Origin: DATJIG01 sp050260515
Lineage (GTDB): Bacteria > Pseudomonadota > Alphaproteobacteria > SMXQ01
DNA: 64,000 bases
NCBI GenBank assembly: GCA_050260515.1
Contig: JBLNCI010000008.1
Coordinates: forward strand, 62,001 to 126,000
Direction of reading: 5' to 3'
Both the position numbers and the translations under genes were made by a program. Each line of letters starts with the position of its first letter. Position 1 is the stretch's first letter. This document shows, piece after piece, positions 60,801-64,000 of this stretch. The notes under the pieces are model-generated. The model made no database searches. It saw only the letters and a program-made list of their open reading frames with translations, and had not been told where the DNA came from.

Positions 60801-63050
60801 GATCTCGGCGCGTTCGCGGGCGCGGGCGTCGAGATCGGCGAACAGCCGCTCGACGGCTCCCTCCTGCTCCGCCAACCGCGCGCGGAAGCTGTCGCGAGTC
60901 GACTCCGCGCGGGCCTCGGCGGCGGAGAGCGCCTCACCCAACGCCTCGCCCTCCTGCAGCATCAGCTTGCGATCGGCCTCGGCGCGCTCGCGGGTGCGGA
61001 CGTCGAGCTCGGCGAAGAACGCGGCGAGCCGCGCGTCGGCCTGGGAGAGCGCCTCGACGCTCTCGTCGGCGCGGGTGCGGAGCCGCGCGTCGAAGTCGGC
61101 GAACAGCCGAGCGAGCGCGGCCTCGCCCTCGGCCAGCCGCGAGCGGAAGCCGTAGCGCGACGATTCGGCGCGCGCTTCGGCGGAGGCCAACGCCTCCTCG
61201 ACGGCCTTGCCTTCCTGGGCGATGAGCTTGCGGTCCGCCTCGGCGCGCTCGCGCGCCTTGGCGTCGAGCTCGGCGAACAGCCGGGCGACGGCGCCCTCCG
61301 CCTCGGCGAGCCGGGCGCGCGCGGATTCGGACTGCGCATCGGCCCGTTCGACGAGCTGGGCGAGCGAGCGCGTCACGTCCTCAGCGCGCTGGGCGAACCC
61401 GGCTCGGAAGCCTTCGAGCGCGCGGGTCGCCGAGCCTTCCATGTCGGCGAACGTGGACTCCGCGGCACTGCGGAAGGCGCTGAGCGCGCTGCGGAGTGCC
61501 TCGTCGCGCACCTCGGCGCGCTCGTTGACGGCATCGAACAGCGCGGCCAGCGTCTTCTCCTCGGCGGCCAGCGTGTCGCGGGCCGTGGTGACCTCGCGCG
61601 CCATACGCTCGGCGGCGGTGGTGATAAGTCGCTCGAACGCTTCGGTCTCGGCGGCGAACGCGCGGCGCGCCTCCTCGCCCTTGGTCGCCGCGCGGTCGGC
61701 GGCGCGGACGAGATCGGCGGCCTGGCGCTCGAACGTATCGCCGATGCGCTGCGCCTGTCCTTCGACGTGGTTCGCCGACGCTTCCAGCGCGCCCGCCTGG
61801 GTCGCCAGCAGGTCCTTCATCGCAGACGCGCGCTCGGCGGCGGCGATGGAGGCCTCTTCCAGCGCCTGGGCCTGGCGTTCGAGCCGCTCGCCGCTTGCGG
61901 CGACGAGGCTCTCGGATTCCTGCGACGCCTGCTCCAGCGTGGCGATGCGCTCGCCGATGGCACGACCAACGTTGCGGATCCGCTCCTCGGCGTTCTCGGC
62001 GGCCGCGGCGACGGCGCGCGTGCCCTCGACGACCGCGGCGCGGGCCTCATCGGTCCGCGCTTCGGCGGCGGTCGCGCGCTCGGCGATGATGCGGGCCGCG
62101 TCGGCGAAGCGTTCGGCGGCGGCGTTGAGATTGGTCTGGGCGCGAGCGGTGGTCTCGTCGACCCGGTCGCCGCCCTCGGTGAGCGCGGCGACGCCGGCGG
62201 CGAGGTCTCCGTTGACGCGATCGACGAGCTGCATCAGGCGCTCGCTCTGGCCGTCGAGGGTGTTGCCCGCGACCTGGGCGCGCTCGGACAGATCGGCGAT
62301 GGCGGCGCGGACGTCCTCGGCCTCGCGGCGCAGCCGCTGCGACAGCGCCTGGGCGCGGCCGACCGCCTGATCGGTCTCCGACGAAAACGCGGCGATGCCG
62401 TCGTTCAGCGCCGCGGTGACGCCGCGCGACGCGGCTTCGGCGCGGGCGATCGCCTGATCGCTCTCCTTGGACAGTCCCGAGAGCGCATTGCCGAGCGCCT
62501 CGGCGACAGCGCGCGACGCTGTCTGGGCGCGATCGGACGCCAGCGTGAGCGCGGTCGCGCGCTCCTGCACCGTGGTCTCGAGCGCGGTGCGCTCGGTCGA
62601 CAGACGCTCCGCCACGTCGACCAGGCTCTGGATCTGGGCGCCCACTCGGTCGCGCAGCCGTTCGGCTTCGGCGGCGGCGATCTCGCTGGCGCCGGTGAGC
62701 TCGCGGGCCTGCTCGCGCAGGCTGCGGGTGACGGCCGCGACCCGCTCGGCGGCGTTGTCGTCGGGATAGGTGAGCTGATCGAGCCGGCGGTGCAGCGCGT
62801 AGGTCGCCTCGTCGAGGCCCTTGTGGGCGCCGAGGTACAGGAGGACGAGCCACAGGAACGCGAGGGGCGCGAACACCCCTCCGAGCGTGAAGCCGATCTC
62901 ATGGGGCAACATGAGCACCATGTTCCCCCAGCCGATCTCGTCGCCGATGTAGATGGCGACCAGGGTCACCCAGGCCGCGGTGATCGCCAGGCCGACGACG
63001 GTAAGCGCCGTGCCCCTCCGGTTCCAGAAACCCGGCGCGTCCATCTCCAC
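57888..63050 (-). CDS. Giant membrane-anchored coiled-coil protein, GPR/RgsE/TipN-like
   Basis: A 1720-residue protein. Residues about 14-35 and 52-74 are two membrane segments, so the rest should lie in the cytoplasm. Residues 80-590 form irregular coiled coil. Residues 591-1402 hold repeats in an exact 29-residue register (28 half-units; full unit 58, as in LFADLDARARERAEIDRRLL). A 116-residue block is tandemly duplicated (59376-59723 and 59724-60071). Residues about 1594-1720 form a separate domain with EEAEKLWKGYSRGDK, FRNYVTRYIEDFERLL and a terminal TSDVGRLYVALSRAIGR. Two N-terminal spans, long Ala/Glu/Arg coiled coil and this terminal motif resemble GPR of Agrobacterium and RgsE of Sinorhizobium; TipN of Caulobacter is a smaller analogue. 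A polar scaffold role is inference. The low-complexity composition creates a long false open frame on the other strand. Confidence 0.85.
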   Translation of the reverse strand: MEMDAPGFWNRRGTALTVVGLAITAAWVTLVAIYIGDEIGWGNMVLMLPHEIGFTLGGVFAPLAFLWLVLLYLGAHKGLDEATYALHRRLDQLTYPDDNAAERVAAVTRSLREQARELTGASEIAAAEAERLRDRVGAQIQSLVDVAERLSTERTALETTVQERATALTLASDRAQTASRAVAEALGNALSGLSKESDQAIARAEAASRGVTAALNDGIAAFSSETDQAVGRAQALSQRLRREAEDVRAAIADLSERAQVAGNTLDGQSERLMQLVDRVNGDLAAGVAALTEGGDRVDETTARAQTNLNAAAERFADAARIIAERATAAEARTDEARAAVVEGTRAVAAAAENAEERIRNVGRAIGERIATLEQASQESESLVAASGERLERQAQALEEASIAAAERASAMKDLLATQAGALEASANHVEGQAQRIGDTFERQAADLVRAADRAATKGEEARRAFAAETEAFERLITTAAERMAREVTTARDTLAAEEKTLAALFDAVNERAEVRDEALRSALSAFRSAAESTFADMEGSATRALEGFRAGFAQRAEDVTRSLAQLVERADAQSESARARLAEAEGAVARLFAELDAKARERAEADRKLIAQEGKAVEEALASAEARAESSRYGFRSRLAEGEAALARLFADFDARLRTRADESVEALSQADARLAAFFAELDVRTRERAEADRKLMLQEGEALGEALSAAEARAESTRDSFRARLAEQEGAVERLFADLDARARERAEIDRRLLAQEGKAIDEALAAAEAKAEASRDAFRARLAEQEAALARLFSELDMRARDRSEADRRLLAQEGKAIDDALAATEARAESSRDLFRVRLADEEAALARVFADVDARTRARADANAEALVAAEERIAAMLDDLEGKSRERADAGRKMLAQEAAAVEDALKVLEQQTQSSRDQFRARLAEQEAQLARVFAEVDARARARSEAADAAISDAEARVSAVFGDIAKRAQGAVQGMRESLAAEETEFNRLAADVDARAHQRAEAARITVGELRAAVDAAAADMAARAQAEADTMRRLLASEGDHFARLASDVDAAAAKRADAVSAALRDAESALARSIDAVASRARAEAERLADALRAEEGEFNRLAADVDARAYQRAEATRAIVGELRASVEAAAAELAARGQQEAEALRKVLAGEEETFARLAASVDAATAKRAEAVGIALADAEAVLARSFETLSQRARAEADTLAEVLKAEEQGFARLAADLDAKARERADAIRAELAEGAAALSRGLTEIAERGDAEAQALSRALATDRAEFEALCARLGEAAEEKAAELRARLSDEEAETSRRMDALAERGRVAAAGLREALAAEEQVFRRLADEIAAKAAEQGRAVRGVMAEEETVTQQRIEALALTAKGAVDELRRSVRSEEETFQRAAEELVDRARAIEDATARQGEALDAAAKSAAERSGALVAILAERAEDMKRATERAAQDVAAVGDAFSVETARIAELARTGVAEAASGRDALATLRGELAIAAREAAERIHQIATLLRQQVQELARSAETVRNEVTTAGTALGDHSHTFTKALDAAGRRATEIADVFTAQAKALETASQQASAEASRIRSGSLDAKRDTFLRASKLVMESLTSLGIDMARLMDREEAEKLWKGYSRGDKTLFIRALLGGGDKKAMQDIKKRYQDDERFRNYVTRYIEDFERLLAQANEADPENLLSSAFVTSDVGRLYVALSRAIGRMH

Positions 63051-63178
63051 CCCCTAAAAACGCCGCCCGAAATTCCCCCAAAAACGCGGTCCGGGCGCCA
63101 CCGCGAAGCTATTTCGGAACCGCCTCTACGTCAAAAGGCGATGGCTCACGATTCCGCAAAAGGCCGTGACCTGCGGCC

Positions 63179-64000
63179 CTACCAGATCAGCGCCGGGACG
63201 ATGCCGCGCGGCATCGCGCCCTCGCGGCGGCCGGCCGCCTCGACCCTGGCGGGGTCGGCGTGCTCGCCGTAGCGCACCCCGAGCTCCGAGCCATGGATGC
63301 CGCTGGTCACCAGCACGGTGTCGAGCCCGGCGCCGACGCCGCCCTTGATGTCGGTGAGGAGCGAATCGCCGATGGCGACGACGCGCGAGCGGTCGGCGAT
63401 CCCCATCGCCGCCATGGCCCCGCGATAGGCTTCCGGGAACGGCTTGCCGTGATAGGCGACGGGCGCGCCCAGCTCCTCGTAGCGCCGGGCAAGCGCACCT
63501 GCGCAGATGATGCGCTTGCCGGCGCGGATCACCTCGAGGTCGGGGTTGGCGCAGACCATCGGCAAGCGACGCTTGGCCGCGGCGAACAGCAAAGGTTCGT
63601 AGTCGGCGACGGTCTCGTCGTCCTCCCACGGGCCGGTGTTGAACAGGAAGTCGGCCGCGGCGACCTCCGTCACCCGGTCGAGCGCCATGTCCTCGAGCAG
63701 GCCACGGTCACGCTCCGGTCCGATGTGGATGACCTTGCGGCCGAGCGCGGCGTGGAAGGCGTCGGCGCGCCCGGTGACCGCCCGGTAGGCAAGCTCGCCC
63801 GACGACAGGGCGCCGTCGTAGAGGTCGCGCGGGATGCGCATCGCCTCCATCTGCTCGATGACGGTTTCAGAGCGACGCGGCGCGTTCGACAGCAGGATGA
63901 CGCGACGGCCGGCGGCGCGCAGCGCCTTCAGGCAATCGACCGCGCCCGGGTAGGGATCGCGGCCGTCGTGCACCACGCCCCAGAGATCGAGGACGATGCC
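63179..64000 (-). CDS. HAD-superfamily hydrolase, subfamily IIA (5' end beyond the window)
   Basis: At least 274 codons; the start lies beyond the window's right edge. The visible N-terminus is IVLDLWGVVHDG, HAD motif I with the nucleophile Asp and the second Asp changed to the Trp-containing DxWGVxHDG form, followed by ILLSNAPR (motif II), HGKPFPEAY (motif III) and IGDSLLTDIKGG (motif IV). This matches the TIGR01459-type HAD-IIA group, relatives of NagD and pyridoxal or 4-nitrophenyl phosphatases. Substrate unknown. Downstream, the giant coiled-coil gene is 128 bp away on the same strand. Confidence 0.9.
   Translation of the reverse strand, partial: GIVLDLWGVVHDGRDPYPGAVDCLKALRAAGRRVILLSNAPRRSETVIEQMEAMRIPRDLYDGALSSGELAYRAVTGRADAFHAALGRKVIHIGPERDRGLLEDMALDRVTEVAAADFLFNTGPWEDDETVADYEPLLFAAAKRRLPMVCANPDLEVIRAGKRIICAGALARRYEELGAPVAYHGKPFPEAYRGAMAAMGIADRSRVVAIGDSLLTDIKGGVGAGLDTVLVTSGIHGSELGVRYGEHADPARVEAAGRREGAMPRGIVPALIW

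Noticed and set aside
58844..61280. Periodic repeats as a CRISPR-like array
   Set aside because: The 87/174-bp periodicity is in frame and encodes a degenerate protein repeat; there are no identical repeats with unique spacers or cas genes.
57795..63272. An 1825-codon open frame on the plus strand opposite the giant coiled-coil gene
   Set aside because: It is the mirror of a GC-rich Ala/Glu/Arg repeat gene; its translation is Leu/Gly/Arg/Ala low complexity with no start context or domain. The minus-strand frame has membrane spans, a start and a C-terminal domain.

Overview
The window is a continuous, gene-dense, GC-rich piece of an alphaproteobacterial chromosome. The case for Alphaproteobacteria rests on the family set and gene order: lysC / ptsP / prfA / prmC / DUF4167 / clpB, the bolA / dnaJ / cobS / cobT block, and comF / grxC / nitrilase / DUF1178 / ubiG. 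The arrangement looks most like Rhodospirillales or a neighbouring order, which is an inference from gene order only. About 57 genes fill it; no gap between genes exceeds 300 bp. I saw no rRNA, tRNA, CRISPR array, transposase or prophage.

Layout. 1-3000: a catabolic operon on the minus strand (periplasmic TctC-type binding protein, Rieske ferredoxin, amidohydrolase). 3000-8200: mntH-mntR with its operator, mtnA, gmhA and an M23 peptidase. 8200-23200: a long minus-strand series running lysC, FMN oxidoreductase, ptsP, rodZ-like gene, ispG, hisS, hemA (glutamyl-tRNA reductase), prfA, prmC, DUF4167 and clpB, with many short overlaps and a heat-shock-type promoter for clpB. 23400-29300: ubiG, DUF1178, 1-Cys peroxiredoxin, Nit1-like amidase, grxC, comF, an NDUFAF5-like methyltransferase, an FNR-type operator with a small cytochrome c, and mutT. 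29300-35000: RimJ/RimL-type acetyltransferase, argJ, a parvulin isomerase and secA. 35000-41000: a sulfate-activation and sulfation group (DUF5672 protein, cysD, fused cysNC, sulfotransferase, MFS exporter). 41000-50000: accA, a CitE-like lyase, xerD, a secreted hypothetical, a 45-residue membrane peptide, aroK-aroB, a CorC/HlyC protein, DUF2889 and bolA. 50000-57800: EamA transporter, dnaJ-like, cobS-cobT, dienelactone hydrolase, rpmB, a K-channel-like protein and an MFS exporter. 57900-63050: one gene for a 1720-residue membrane-anchored coiled-coil protein. 63179-end: a partial HAD phosphatase.

Most of this is housekeeping. The most unusual item is the giant coiled-coil protein. It has two N-terminal membrane segments, a strict 29-residue register kept through 28 half-units (residues about 591-1402), a recent 116-residue tandem duplication and a separate C-terminal domain. 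Its architecture recalls the growth-pole ring protein GPR/RgsE of Rhizobiales and TipN of Caulobacter, so it may be a polar or envelope scaffold. Other points worth attention are the sulfation cassette without adjacent sulfate-reduction genes, an NNR/FNR-type box at the class II position before a cytochrome gene, an almost perfect MntR box, and a C5-pathway hemA in a lineage that normally makes ALA by ALA synthase.
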